NCBI GenBank assembly: GCA_030867875.1
Contig: JAOWCC010000577.1
Location: forward strand, 148,668,344-148,732,343
Direction: 5' to 3'
DNA: 64,000 nt
From: Actinernus sp. WN-2022
Taxonomy: Eukaryota > Cnidaria > Anthozoa > Actiniaria > Actinernidae
Every line of letters starts with the position of its first letter. Position 1 is the first letter of the stretch. Below are positions 45,901 to 60,900 of this stretch, piece after piece. The notes below the pieces were generated by a model. That model worked only from the letters and a program-made list of their open reading frames with translations. It had not been told where the DNA came from and did no database searches. Position numbers and translations under genes: made by a program.

Positions 45901-48900
45901 CTGTCCTGTTATAGATGACGTCACAAGGTCACGCGTGTACTCTGTTTTGTTGGTAAAGTTCTCTAATTATTGTATAAACAAATAGATGTCATTTTGCTGT
46001 GGATCTGTCCTGTTATAGATGCATAGATGACGTCAAACAGCAGAGGGAACATCAGATACGCCACTCGACTGCATTTCGTCACATTTTGACGTATCTATAG
46101 ACGCATCTATAAGGCGACAGTCAGACTGCAAAATCACATCGATTTGTTAAGTATAGGTGACTCAAGTGGACCGTGCTTTATCTTCAGCACTTTCTCCATT
46201 TCTTATGGTATCTTGTAGTATAACATTTCTTGTACTAATTTTTAGATATGTTGTACAAATAAAGTTGTTTTTATTGTATAATAAGAATGAGTATTCACAA
46301 TTTACGTCAGTTAAGTAAAAGTATACATGTGCATTGGTTTTAGAAGCAAAAGGTTCCGTTGTAGTCACTGATAGCTAGAAGAAAAAAATGCGAGTTGCTA
46401 TTTCTAATGCCAGCACCCAATTGTTCAGAATTTAAATGCCCAAACCGCAATGCTTAGCGGCCTTTTGTTTATTTCCGCTTCGTGCAACAATCAAACTAAA
46501 CAGGAAAACTACAAAAGAAACTTTCCAAAAAGATTCAAATTGAAACCGTAAAACAAACAACAGGACTGTAACGATTTTCAAACGATTCGAAGACAACTCG
46601 TACAAAACCGACTTTTCAACTGTAACAAAATGGCGGTCATAGCGCGCAAAGCATGACGGTTGGTCTATATTCATTAAACTTGAAAACATAAGCAGGCGTC
46701 GGTTGATACCTGCACAAGCCAGACAAAGCTGAAATAAAACTTCTAATGCAAGCTAAGCAGCACTCGGGACACGACAAAAATATTTAAAGGGAGCAATCAC
46801 TTGTCACAAAGAGCTAATGGGCAAAACTATAACTCAAAAAGCTCTCTTCGTCGCGTTAATCATAACTAATTTCCTGACATAAAAGTTGATGTAGAAGGGA
46901 AAGGAGACACAAACCTTGTAACTGTTCTCGTGATTCTTGAATCGTGAATAGTAGTGCAAGAAATAATTCAGCTCCTGGATCCGAAGGTTCGTAGCAGAAG
47001 CCTGCAACGAGGTAACAAATAAACTCTATATCAGCTGAACCCATCTCTCATAACAGCGCGATGTGGATCAAATTGGAGGAAGACGAAACTGATTGAGGAC
47101 AATGGCTTAAGCCTCGGTACGTCAAACACGGTTCAAACATCTCTTCAACATCGGTACAACATTGTTTTGTTGAAACCGATGTTGAAACTGTTTCACATGG
47201 CCAGAAAAATCCTGAGAACAATAGAACTTAATTAGAATGTTTAACAGATGTTGAAACCGTTTGCCACGCATGCCTTAAACATTTGAACCGTTGTTGACGA
47301 GATGTTGAAACCGATGGACCGAGCCGCTTAAATCTGAAGATGGAGGAATACGAACCTCTTTAACGGCGTTAACAGAGTCAATATCCACTTTACGTACTAT
47401 CTCAAACCGGTTACACCTGAATAGAAAGCGTTCGAGTACTACTTGTTAAAAACGTACTTTGTCTATCAATTAATGCAGAAAAAGTGCAATAATTTTAAAG
47501 TTGAAGGTTGAATGATTACCTGAAATATCCGCCTGTAGCTGAACTGTGCTTCTTCCAAAGTTCCAAACAAACCCAGCAGAACTCGTGTTTACACTAAAAC
47601 GGGCGAAAGGCAACAGGGAATAGTTAAATTTATATCCCGTTCACACCAAAGCTTGAACATGTTTAAGCTTTAACATGACCACAAACACTTCGTGGGAACG
47701 AGGTAGATGGGTGCTTATTACCTTAGTACATTTGACGTGATTACAACCCTCGGTCTTCTGAATGGGAGATCTACAAGAAATACGTAGATACAGCTGTGAA
47801 TCTTTAATTTGCAATACAGACGACTCTTGTATCTATATTTTTACGATGCAAAGTAACGAAAATAACAACATATACAAAAAGAAACAGCTCAACGTCTGAA
47901 CGTCAATGACTTACTTGCAGTTCGGGCATGGGTTAGAATTGGTAACAAGCCAGAGTGTGTTCGCTACTGCCTCTGTCTCTGGACACTCCTCTAGAACTGT
48001 GCGAAAAATTCGAAAAGATAAAATAGTAGGTATACACCAAACTAAGGTGTTTGGTAATCGCTGCTCAAACCAGTATCAAATAGTGAGTATATTTTATGCA
48101 GGAAAATGAAGCAAACCAATATTCAAAAACAATGGAGTTAAACAAGGCTAATGTGAATTAAGGTCAAACGCTAAGAAGGAAAAACAAACTACCCCTGATA
48201 GCGCAAAATCCACCGAGCATAATGGAAATATCGAACGTGAAAGGTTAGGACATGTAATCAAAAACAAGACAGCGAAGTGTTTTCAGAATAAATAGAAATA
48301 ATCGTCTTTCGCAAAGACTTATTGATCAGAACTACAATCGTAGACAGCAGAAAGAGTTTTATTTATTCAAACCAGTAAATTATCACCAACAAATTCAAGT
48401 GTTTCGAGACAGTGTTTTCATGTAATTTAAAGACTTCGCCCTTTCCCCAGAATTTTTTTTTGGAGAGGAAGAGGGATGAAGGTGAATACTTACCGCCATT
48501 CTGTCTGGTGGGAATCTTCGGCAGCATCTCAGCGATCCTCTTTATCCACCTCGTCCACAGTTCACAGCTACAAGGCTCATGTGCCTCGTACAGACAGTGC
48601 CTGAAAACAATAACAGAGCACACGAAACGCAGTTACATGACAGGCTGTTGATCACTTACACAAAAAGTTCGGTTGAAATGTAAATGGTAAACATCATTGC
48701 TGTTCGTCCCTTCGAAAATTCCCGAAATCAACGGCTCATCTTCAGAGGTATTCAAACCGGAACGACCGAATGAGAAGTTCGCGTTCCATTTATACGTTCG
48801 CGGTACGATGGACCGTAAGTTTGTGTTAATTTACAATTCCCGACAAGATGTACCAGTTCCAGGCCTTATGCCGAGCTTTTGCGAGGTTACTTAGTCTATT

Positions 48901-51900
48901 CATCGTCTAGAACGGTTTGAATATATATGGAACACGTTTTTCCGATCGGGAACTTAACGTGTTCCATTTACTCGAACTCAGACCAACTCAGTGGAATTTC
49001 TATGTAAATAGTAAACAACCAAAGTGATTGCATGAACCTTATCAAATCCTTTCAGACACTTGTAACGTCTTACCCCCCGTTTGTAACTCGGACTGTCGTA
49101 GCACTATGGGTAATGTGAATATGACATCTTTTTCACTCCGATTTTGCAGGCGGTTCAACGGCGACTGTATGTCGCACGTGTAAATCATCAGCGATTTCAC
49201 TGCGATCCAGCGGCAGTTTTTGCAGAGATACTAAAGCCATTTTCATTTGGATCTGTGAAACGTATACATAGCACTTCTTGGAAACAAAACTCAAGAAATT
49301 AGAGAGATTAAGCATCGCGTTCTTTCTTCCCGCGAACGGCAGAAATGAAAACATAACCACAATTTTCGCGCGTTTGCTGCTTGACATTTTCAGCTTTTGC
49401 GTAAAGTTGAATAGATCCGCGTTTGTTTTGAACGTTGGAATTCTTTCCCACTTTTCTTTTATATTTATTTCGTATTATGACGGCGGCTGACGTTTCCCGT
49501 TTACTTTCCACATGTTCATGAACAGTTCTTTCCGCATTTCCACCCGTCTTCCTCCCTCGTTTTCATTGTCCCTTTACCCCCAATATTTACATTGCGACAA
49601 AAAGTTCCACTTGGAGTACATTTATAAAGTAATGAAATTATACTTAGGGGTCCACTTCAGTAGGTAGACGTGAAATCGCCTATTGTTTACATGCGCGATG
49701 AGACTTTGCGTCGCCGTTAAATCGCCATCATGCAAATTCGCAGCGAAAATTGCCCATGTAAAGGATTTTATCATACCAGCAAAAGTAATGTCCTGCCCCA
49801 CAGTCCACAACCAAACATGGAGTCTCTGTTTTGCGTCTCGTTGCTGTGGCAGAATCATTAGATTGAAGGGCATGCTGTGGTAGCCGTACAGCAAGGCCAC
49901 AGCGGGGGCCTGGGCACCACTTAAGATTTGGATTGGAATCTACAAACGCCTGCAACACATGGACGAGAATAAGCAAGTCATAGAGCAGATCTCGTGTGAG
50001 TGGGATAAACTACAGCACTGACTACGGCATGGTTACTGTACAGCGTGCCGTGACTCATTGAAATGGTTTCCCTATTGTTTTTGTCCTGCTGATCCAATCA
50101 AATTACAGAGTTACGGTACATCACGGTTACGGCAAGGCTACGGACAGGCAGTAATTTGTCCCACTCATACGAAATCTGCTCGGAAAACTCGTAACACAGT
50201 ATTGGCTTCCTTCTTTGTTTCGACAACTCTTTTAATCAAGAAAACATAACTAACCAATTCTCGTTCTGATCCAATTAAATCAGTCGCAGATATGCTTTAT
50301 GACAAGACCACTCATTAAATAGATGTAGGCCTCCGTTGTGGTGCTGAACAGGCTGTTACGGAGTAATTCAATAGATGTAGACACGTCAACGGGAGTAGTC
50401 TTTCACATTCTTACCGATACGATATCCACTTTGGAAAAATGTAGAATCCTTAGACACGAGTAAGGATTATTAAGGTAATTCTTAGAGAGGGACACGATAC
50501 ATTTTGCCAAGACTGAGAAAAATCTTTCATTTGATGCGATCTTTTTGCATTTAGTACTGAGCTACGAGAGGTATAGATCCACAAAACCTCAAGTAGGTAC
50601 GGGAACACCATATATAGGCACACAAAGCTGCACATACCATGCACCAATACCATTTCTCCTTAGAAACCAGGCCGGGTGCTTACCGCTTACATCAAACCAT
50701 CTGGTTGGAAATTTAAAAATATAAATAAATTGGGAAATAAAATATAGATAAACATTAAAATGGTACGCGTGTCCACCGCCTTTCAGCCAATCAGCGATTG
50801 CCACGTCACGCGCTTACCGTTGCTTCCAACAACCGGGCCCACGTCCAAGTATTGTTTATAAAATAAATAAAACAATACATGGACACTTGGAGATATGGAA
50901 TTTATCTTCTCGTGTGCATGTTCAACCCGATATCTCACTCGTTCGCTGAGCGTCACTCGTGAGATATCGAGTTGAACACTATAAACTAATTGCGATACCG
51001 AATTATATTGCCGGCCAGTTGGGAGAAAATATATTTTGTATTGGGCGGAGTCGCGCAGCGACGAAGCCCAATACGAAAAATATATTCTCTTCCAACGCCG
51101 GCAATATAATTCGGTATCGGCGTCTCAAAATCGTAATTAGTTTTGTATCGCGATTCAACAGTTAAGTCGGGAATTGTTAAAAGAAAGAAGAGAATGAAGC
51201 TTATGCTGGTCGTAATTTCAATTCTCAAAAGGTGCCTAGTATATCTATGGCAACGGTTTCACGGCTTGAGTGGAGAAAACGTTCGCGACGTGTTTTGAAA
51301 TCTCCTCAAAAATTGTGAAAATTTTACTTTTAGCGGATAAGAGTGTTAGATTTCTGACGGAAACTATCTTATCTTGTAATTTACAGTGTTTTGAAGGTGA
51401 AATTGTAGAAATCTTGCTGTTGAACAAACGACTTTTGAACTTGACCTGGAACCCATGTAACTGCAAGGGCTCGCGCAAGAGCCAAACAGAGGCTGGTATT
51501 CTGAGACGCCAATAACATGTTATATTGGCATCTCAAAAGTAAACAAAATGATCAGTGAATCGTGATACTAGAAGATAACTTCCATATCTCCGCGCACCCA
51601 TGTATTATTCTCTATATCTACATTTATCTACCCTAGGTCTCCGTCTTCAAGAGCTACAAATGCTATGCTTACCTTTATGTCAAACTGTAAATATCGACTC
51701 GCCATTTCTTTTGATACAAGCTTTTCTATAGTTTCCTGTCGAAACAAAAGGGTTTCATACTTTAACAGAGCCCTTCGATGTTACCATTATTGGAACTGGA
51801 AATTCTCATTTCCCTTGTCGCCAACGAACCGCATTTACTTAGGATACTCCCGGGCAGATCATAGAAACCCATCTTTTAACTGTTAAATATAACACTTTCA

Positions 51901-54900
51901 AAAGTTGTTTTACTCGGTTTTACTTGTTTTATGAGCTAGTATTCCTACTCACCAAGGGAACTAGAGTATTGCAACTATAAGCTAGGCATTGGATGTTGTG
52001 TGCATCGCCTTCCTTGATCTTGATATTGAGGTAGCTGTGAAAGCATTCAAGGTACATAATAAGAATCTCTTTATGCTGCCCCAATCAGGAATGGACCTTT
52101 TGCTGGATACGATCACGTGGTTGTACTGGATGGCAAAACAATCTGACTTCATTTATTTAAAGGCACTTGCACGAGATCGGTAGTGTTATTAGTAAAACCT
52201 GTTTGTGAATGCTATTTTCCACCCCAACCGATTCTTGATCTTCCTAAAACTGCGTTTTTGAAAATTGCTTGCCATCCAGTACATCGTTTCCCATGGGATT
52301 CACAAGCTTAAGTCATTCGTTATTGAAGTGATATATCATGGTCATTCTACTTGAAAAAGAGGGTTTAAACTGCCCTTGTAATTTGTCAAAGTAATGTTAA
52401 ATCAAATGTTGGACATAAAAAGGTCAGTCAATTAATTTCGTTTTAATTTGTAAACTTTCGGGTATAAAAATGTGAACTCAGAAAATATATTGGCTATATA
52501 CCTTTTAACAAGAAAAAATGAAAGTAAGCGGAGAAAACACTTTGTATCAACGGGAGCAGGTAAACGCCGTGAGCCAATCACGAAATGAAGTAAGTCGTGA
52601 CTAGTTTTACTTGTACCAATCACGACGAAAAGTAAACGCAATCGTGTATAACTCTCGCTAAAATGAAAATTGATTGCCTGTTGGACCAAAACAATGTCCG
52701 GCTTTAGTTTAGATTGATTGGCTGATTGGCTGATAATTACAAAACACTTTTCACAGCCAATAGAAAACCAAAGCAATCAGGAATAGACCCTTTCAGCTTG
52801 CCTGTTTGTTGCCCCATTTCAGACCACGTGACTTTCCCTTAAGTAATGCTTTGTTTTTCTGTATCCCAAGAGGAAATGTACCAATTAATATTTCTATAAT
52901 TGCAAAACAAAGCACTGAATCCTCTGGAGAACTATCACATGGTCTGAAATGGGGCAACAAACAGGCAAGCTGAAAGGGTCTATTACTTTGGACACTCAAT
53001 CGAAAACCGCTTCGAAAACGGATATTACTGTTTTATCTCTTTTCGGAAACAACATGTTTGTCCAATATGTGTGGAACTCGATACCGCATCAGATTCTGTG
53101 TTCCTGAAAGAGAAACTTACTTTTCCCAACACAAGCAGCATGCCTCGTGTCCACAAGACAAGGCCAAGGGTGGACAATCATCAGGGGAGATAGGTTCAGC
53201 ACAAATCATACAAGGTTCCTCCTATCATCAAACAACAGTAACAATAATCAATCAATTATAAACCATCTGGGGCGTTATCCATTCGACTGCCAAATTCCCA
53301 AAAATTCTCGGTTATCCTCTCTTATCGAAAATTTCAGTTTTATTTGATTTCCCACCCGGAATTTCTGTTATTTTCTTGGTTGAATGGATAGTGCCCATTC
53401 AGTTACTACTCATGTCACTATTGCAATTTCTATTTCAGCCAATTACATGTCTTAAATGTTGTGAAAATGGCTTTTTGTATTATTATAAATGTCTTTTGAT
53501 AATCGTGGTAATTCTTTTGGTTATGTGCAGCTGCTTTGACCTATTTAACATCACAACAAAAAAAACACCATAAGTACTGTTTAATAAACGAGCAGCCCGT
53601 GTGTTTTTTGATCGGATAAAACACTTGCTGCGAGTTTATTTAACGGCTTCAAAAAACGTTCTCCGATTCTGGTAATAGGAATGCATTATTTTTATACTCT
53701 AAAATTCTATATGAAGAATTCAAAGAAGGATAAGATCTTTATATAAAGAATTTCAATAAGGAAGACTTTATAAGGTATAAAGATGCATGCACGTTACTGA
53801 TTGGCTAGATACGGTATGAGGGAGATACGGGCATGTCTGATAGGACGAAATGCTCTTGAATTATTCATGGTTTTGAATAAGTCATTCATAAATCGTCAAA
53901 TGTTGGCACTTACAGACACTGTTGTGTGACCAGCCACATCTGCAGTCCTCCTGGTTGAGTCCATTTCACCTTCAGCATAGCCTGTGATAATTACACCCAG
54001 ACGTCAATCTCTCTGCTACAGTATATGAAGCATATCTATTAACCATGGATAGCCTTGTAGCCAAAAAAAAATATGGACACCATTTTTGCACATTTTTCAT
54101 GCAAAGTCTGGAATAGGTTAAAAAAAGCTTTAGGTATTTTTACTTATCAAACTCATTAATAATTCATGAAGCAGAACAAAGAAAATCAGTGAGCGATAAG
54201 TGATCGGTAAATCTGATACATATTTCTTCCTGGTTTACATAAACTTTTGCTTCGATTTTCTCGGCCAAAATAAGTCGTATCGCCAAACTAACTGAAACCA
54301 TGGCTCTCTCCATCTAGAAGTTTGATAAGTCAGATACATAATTCGTGTCTGTGCTTTATGGGATCTTTCAGCTCGAGTTTGCAAATTCTATAAAGCACGG
54401 ACACGAATTCTGTATCTATTACTTAACATCTTGAATGGGAATTAAGAATGTGGTAGGTTGTTCAATATCTGGAAGGACACTCCTGCCCAAAGTTGTGTGC
54501 AGTGCAGGTAAGTACTTCCTTTTACTGAAATCTATTTATTAATCTAAAAGTCCTGATACAAATTCTGTTTCTGTTATTGGCTATATATATGACACATCAC
54601 TCGTTTTCTATATCTCATTATAAAATAACCCACAAAAAATACGCGCTCTGATTGGTTGAAAGCCGTGTTTCTCTAACTCTATAGAAACACGGCAAATTAT
54701 GCCGGCATCGTGGCCTTGAACTCAATTGGAAACTCGGCGAAATAATTCCTACACTTTTCTAAAAACATTGAGCACTAAATATAAATTCAATTCGACTAAG
54801 AACCAGCTACAGTATTGTAAGAAACGACAATGTGTTGTTAGTTTAGGAACAAGCCGATATTTTATTGAACTCAAAACATTCTCAAAGTACGAATTACAAC

Positions 54901-57900
54901 ATTCATTTCTGTGGACAAAGTTGAGTTGCTCGCAATTTGTGCGATTTTCGCCAAAACAGTCTATTTTGGCTGACTAAGCTCAATTAAAAACTATTGTTTG
55001 GTAGATTTAAAGGAGCAGTGTCACGGTACTGCGCATGTCACAGTCTCCAGACATTGAATTGACAGCTGTATTGTGTAACATACAATGAGAATCAATCAAA
55101 ATAATTTGCAGGAAACGCCACATCCTTCGGGTGTTAGCCGTATTCACAGATTGTAGTTATGCACAGTATATGGCGAGATTTACAAGGATTTTGTTCTTCC
55201 TACATCCAAGGTAAACAGCATTGAGTAAAGAATGGTATCTATATTTCATTACTTGCTTGTATTTTTTGCTGTTTCCAGTCGTAAACAGTCCGAATTTGAC
55301 CAAAGTGAAACAAGCTGTTCGCGTCCGTATATATATATTTCTTCGTTGTGCACTTTTGACATGAAATAATTCTCCAAATGGCACCATTGTTTTATTTCTA
55401 CATGACTAATAACACAGTTCTCTGCTGTAAAAAATATAGAATATTCTATGGACGATATCTTGTCTTAAAGTTTGGAAACGTAATACATACATTTGCGCTA
55501 AAAAGTTAAGTACTTTCGGAAGTACGAGTGGCTGTTTACTAGTTTGCACTATCGGCTGTTATGGACTGGAAACTTACTTTCACAGCTTAATATTTATGTC
55601 GATTGGTCAGAAGGATATCTTGTTTAAGATTCTATGGTTCTTTCGGCATCAGGAAATTTTTAAACGGGAGTTTTCGTACAGTATTTCAAGCTATGCTGTA
55701 GCGCGAGTTTAGTACGTACATGTATATTAAGTCACAAATGTCCGTGAAACTAATAGCACGTTCGATCATTATTATCAGTTTGCTCTATATGGGTTCTCAT
55801 GTATTCAATAATCACTTCTGGAGCTTCATATGTATGTTGATTGGTCACAAGGATTTCCTCTTTCAGTTTTCCCCGTTAGTTTGGACATAAGGGATTTATT
55901 CTTGGAGATTTCGTACAGTTTAGCGACCGTGTGTCGAAAGTAGAAAAGTTCGCTTGTCACGAAAGTGCGAATACTGACAAGCGGTTTCATAGCAGATCGA
56001 TGTTTGCAGACTCTCACGTAGTCGACCATAACTTCTATAGCTTCATATGTATGTCGATTGCTCACAAGGCTATCGTGTTTGAGTTCATGAGGTTTTTTTG
56101 CCAGCAAATAAAGGTTTTATCTAACTTTTCGTACAGTCTTTGCACTCCGGTCGGTTCATATAATTTCAGCCTCGTTTCTAAGCCGTAGATATATATTTCT
56201 TCGTATCGCTGTTGAAAACTGCCATATCATTTATAATACGACTTGAAAAGTTGCCATGTGTTTCGTGAACTCTACTGGACATCCAAACCCTCTTCGCTTC
56301 TGGTTGGAATGCCAAAAAGTTTCCAATTTCTTGCGTTTTTCGGCTGCTGTATTCAGAGTACTCAGTGGCGGTTTTCCCCGCCGTTAAGCATCACTTATGC
56401 TATTTTGTTTTAGTTGTGTTGCAGAGTGCAACGACTAATTTTGAATAAACAAATAACTAAAACTTATTTAAGCACATCTTACATTTCCATAAATGACCAA
56501 AGGAGGCAAGGATGAGTTCAAAAAGAACACTGATGGAAGTCGATTTAAAAATCGATATTTCACCGCTCTGAGAACTTCGTTCCGGGCCGGTGTACCAGCG
56601 ATATCGCCCCCCCGTGAATTCGCCCCCCGGGGGGCGAAATCGCTAGTGAATTCGCCCCCCCTTCCTCGCCCCCCTCTAGCGATTTCGCCCCCCCTCCCTC
56701 TAACCTTTTAAAAGGTTATGAATACATGTTTTCCTTCCTTTTATTACTGTAATGTATTGGACGTGGAGAATAGTAATACAAAAAACTATCAGTAATGTGT
56801 ATAAAGGAACCGTATAAAGGCATGCAATTCAATTTTATTTTAAAATCCACGCTTCACTTTTCGTGTTGGTAACTACGGTAAACGCTGCAATTTTCATTCG
56901 CGCGAGCAGTGCAACATACAATCTTCGTCAATCTTCGAATGATTAGTTGTTAGTGTTTCTTGCCTGAAGTCAACATGTAGATGATGTAATTATTGTGGAT
57001 ACTTAAAGGTTTTGATAACCCGTTTATCCGCCTACTTTGAAAAGACTTTGCCGAATGTTCAAGTGTTACCGACTCACGTGAAAACTTCCTGAATAAACAA
57101 GCTAATGAACTAATTAAGATCTAAAACGGCGGGAAGTTTTAAAACTTACCTTTGCTTGCAGCGAGTGGACTCGTATTTGGAAACAACTGCCAAATAGCCT
57201 GATGATTTTTACATGCATGAAAACCATAATGAAGTTGACGTAATTATCGTGGTATGTAAGTTTTTATAACCCGCAATGCTCGTGTCGATCCATTTATTTT
57301 GAAAGAACTTTGCCGAATAAAGGAGTGTTACCAACTCGCGTGCTTTGTTCTATTTCAATTCAGCTAACGACGCTTGTTAATTCGGTAATTAGATCAGTTC
57401 TAACTAGGAAAACCTTTCTGGATAAACAGCTTATTAACTAATGAGAAGATAAAACGGCGGTAAGTTTTGCAATTTTCTAGCAGTGTAATTAACTCAAATT
57501 CGGAAAGAATTTGAAATGACTTTCCGAAGAAGAGGAGTGTTACCGAATCGCGTATTTTTGTAGTCAGTAGTAGTAATAGTAGCTAAAGAGGTCTTACACT
57601 TAATTTTTTTTTTAAACTTTAGATTTATAAAAAAAACACCTTTTTATTCAGTGCGTTGACATGTACTGCCTCTTTTTTCTGAGGCGGGGCGATTTCAATA
57701 AGAATTACGACTACAATTCACTAGCGATTTCGCCCCCCCTAGGGAGGGCGAATTCACTGAGGGGGGGGGGGGGGGGCGAATTCACTAGCGATCTCGCCCC
57801 GGGGGGGCGAATTCACTAGTGGGGGGCGAAATCGCTGTGACAGGAACGTAATTCAAAAATCATCAGATTTTCACACATGCGCAGTACCGTGACACTGCGA

Positions 57901-60900
57901 CTTTAAGCCGGAGAACTTTAAAACAATCCTGTCTTAAATATTTCTAACATGATCTAGATGCACAAAATAGAGGTTGAAATAGAAATGGAAATCAAAAGTA
58001 CAGCAAAATGTGGAGCACAAACCTGACATAAAGTTAATCAACATCCAAGGGCTACAGTCTTGTACAGATGCTAAAACTCAATCCAACGCCGTCCCTTTCG
58101 ACCACTCTTGGTTAATTCAGGAATGTATCGTTCACCATGACTCTCTACAGGTGCCGTAGAGGATGAGAAGGGCAAGGAAATCTGATCAAGCTTGAATTGT
58201 CTGATGAAAACAACCTGCCGTCCGTGTGCGACCGCACGAGGCATGACACACGGCGAATCGACGAAGAACTATTCTAGTCCTTGGAAGACAGAATGTACAA
58301 AACAACTGATGACTCGAGTGATGACTTCCATGCTTTGTAGCTCTAGATTTTAAAGAGAAATCCAAAATATCCTCCTTTCTTGCAACACGTCTTGATCTCC
58401 TGCAAACTTCGCTTGGTACGAAAACCGGCGCCCGCTTGATCCACACCGTGAAGTCCACGAGGCAAAATGAACTGTTGAACATTACGTGCTTCCGTGTATT
58501 GTCAATCCAGTTTGAGCATTAGTCCATAGAGCTTCTTTTTCTTCATCATTCTGTGTAATTTTGGGCTCCAATTAAAAGGTTTTTCGTAGCTAGGGAACTG
58601 TTTTCAAACTCACTGAATCGGATTGACAAAACTGACTGATTTAGTCATGACGTACGACTGCACGAGTTAGGAGAATTTATGTTTTGATGATCATAATAAA
58701 CGCACGATTTTCCTTTGTTGTACTTATTTTCTGTGGGTTATTTTATAAAGGAAATAGAAAGCATTTCCCCTTGTTTCTATATAATTCACTCGTGTTTCTA
58801 TAACTCTATAGAAACACGGGAAGTGATTTATATTTCTTAAATATAATATATGTACAGGTCACTTACTAACCTTCAGGCAGCCTTACTCCTGCCTTCTCAC
58901 AGGCAGCCTTGGCATCAGACATCCAGGCCTCTACTAGAGCCTCCCTGGACCATTCTAAGGATGAATAAAAGGAAGGTCTACTATATTATGACAACACCAT
59001 GCATGCCAGTAGTATGAACTTAGTTTTGTAGTGCATCTGATTTGAATACTGTAACGAGCCGAGTCAGCATAACAGATCCTTTTATTCTCTTACAAAGCCT
59101 CCATAACAAGAGCATGGGTCGCTCCATATTCACTTGTCTCCTCGACCCATGTGTGACCCAGTCACTTGGTTACAATTTCCAGTATTAAATTGCATAACAT
59201 AACATTTCCGGTTCTAAAGTAATGCATACTGTGACACTATCCCCTTCTCTAAATAGGGACATGCCCTCACGTCCAGTAATAAAACAGTAACAAAACAAAG
59301 TTCTGGTAATCAGTACATATAGTAATCATGTGTCCAAACAGGTCTGCACAGCCCTTCTAGGTGACCTATCGTCTGCATGCAGGTGCTAGATGGATTGTTG
59401 GTAGGATCACTTTCCGGCCTCTCTTGCTCCTTTGGCACGTCTTGAAGCCAGTTAGGTGCATCGTAAGGTTTCTATCGGTCAATGTGCACAACACGATGTT
59501 TTCCCCTTGCACTCTTCTGGATCCGGTAAACTAGGTAATCGATACGTTTTGTAACTAGGTAAGGTCCTTCCCATGGCCGCTGCACCTTAGGACACACCCA
59601 TTTCTTCCGCTTTATATATATTGTGTATCCATACAGCGTCACCCCGTTTGAAACTACGTCGTTGAGCGCGATGGTCGTAGTACCGCTTCTGCCTACCACT
59701 TTCATTATGGAGGTGTTTCTGGCGAACCTGTGGACAAAATCCATTCGCTACTTAAAGCTCTGACCACACTCAGTATCATCTGGAAGAACGTCCACAGATT
59801 GTGGTTGTCCGAGCATCAAGTTGATGGGTAGGGTAGCCTCCCTACCTAGCATCATCTCGCTTGGCGAGGTCCCAGTTGTCTCATTAACAGACCATCATCA
59901 TCAGGAGTGGGAGGTGTTCATCCTAATCCTTCTGGTTGCTGTGAACAAATTTTTAAGGCATCTAGTTGAACCTTTCTACCATCCCATCGGACTGTGGGCG
60001 AAGAGCTGTTGTCATGGTCTCATCAATGAGCACATCTGCGTGAATAGACTGGACCACTCTTCGCTGTTCTGAACCTGAGACAACATAAAGTTCCCACATC
60101 CTGGTTGCTGGCATCTGTGTTTAGGACAAATGTTCCTTTGCAAGTAGGATATGACAGTACTGGTGCTGTCACGAGTTTACACATGAGCCATTGGAACGCT
60201 TCTTCACATTCTGTAATCCATACAATCTCTCTTCCCTAGTCAGTCAGGTGGTGCAGTGGCCTCGCAATGTCAACAAACCCGCTAACATAGCGCCTATGAA
60301 GCATTAGAAACTTTTCTCGTCTTCGTGACTTCCGCGACTGTAAATTGGTTGTGGCCACTCCCTGACTGCTTGCACTTTCCCTGGGTCCGTTGACACGCCT
60401 TCTCCACTAACCACATGGCCGAAAAAATAACAGATTCTTGAAAAAGGTGACATTTCTTTGGATTCAAATTAGCTTTTGAACACCTCCCGCAGCCGGTCTG
60501 TTTCCTCCTGAAATGACTTCCCTTGAACTATGATGTCATCGAAATACATCGTGTACAGCTTCCAAGGTATTCCCGAAAGCATGTTATCCATCAACCGTTC
60601 GAAAGGCGCTGAGGCATTACAGAGTCCAAAGGGCATAACGGTGAATTGATATAGCCCATTCCTTGCTGTAAATGCAGTCTTTTCATTGTCGCTGGGTACG
60701 CCATTTCCATTTCCATTTGCCAATGTCCGCTGCTACGAGCTAAGGTGGCTAACCACCTTTTTTCGATCCTGCCAATGCATCAAGCGAGTCATGTTTTCGA
60801 TCCTTGGCAGAAGGTATGAGTCCTTGATGGCAATGTCATCAAGCTTATAGTAATCGACACAAAACCGTGTCGACCCATCATTCTTTTTGACCAGGACAAT

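Larger units (their letters stand above)
54618..58755. mobile_element. Possible ~4-kb outer element, ends TTATAAAATAACCCACA
   Basis: ATTATAAAATAACCCACAAA near 54618 is inverted near 58730-58752 (TTCTGTGGGTTATTTTATAA). Both sides also carry the small palindrome CGTGTTTCT...AGAAACACG (54663-54693 and 58790-58820). It encloses the TTAA-flanked element, which would be a later insertion. Low certainty on limits. Confidence 0.4.

Noticed and set aside
55826..56188. Opposite-strand ORFs of 85-93 codons as a transposase remnant
   Set aside because: They fall on the internal ~220-bp direct repeats and show no DDE/DDD-type motif.
58186..58482. 98-codon minus-strand ORF in an ANKIB1-like intron
   Set aside because: No recognised domain, and not in phase with the flanking exons (58871-58954 to 53914-53981 join correctly without it).
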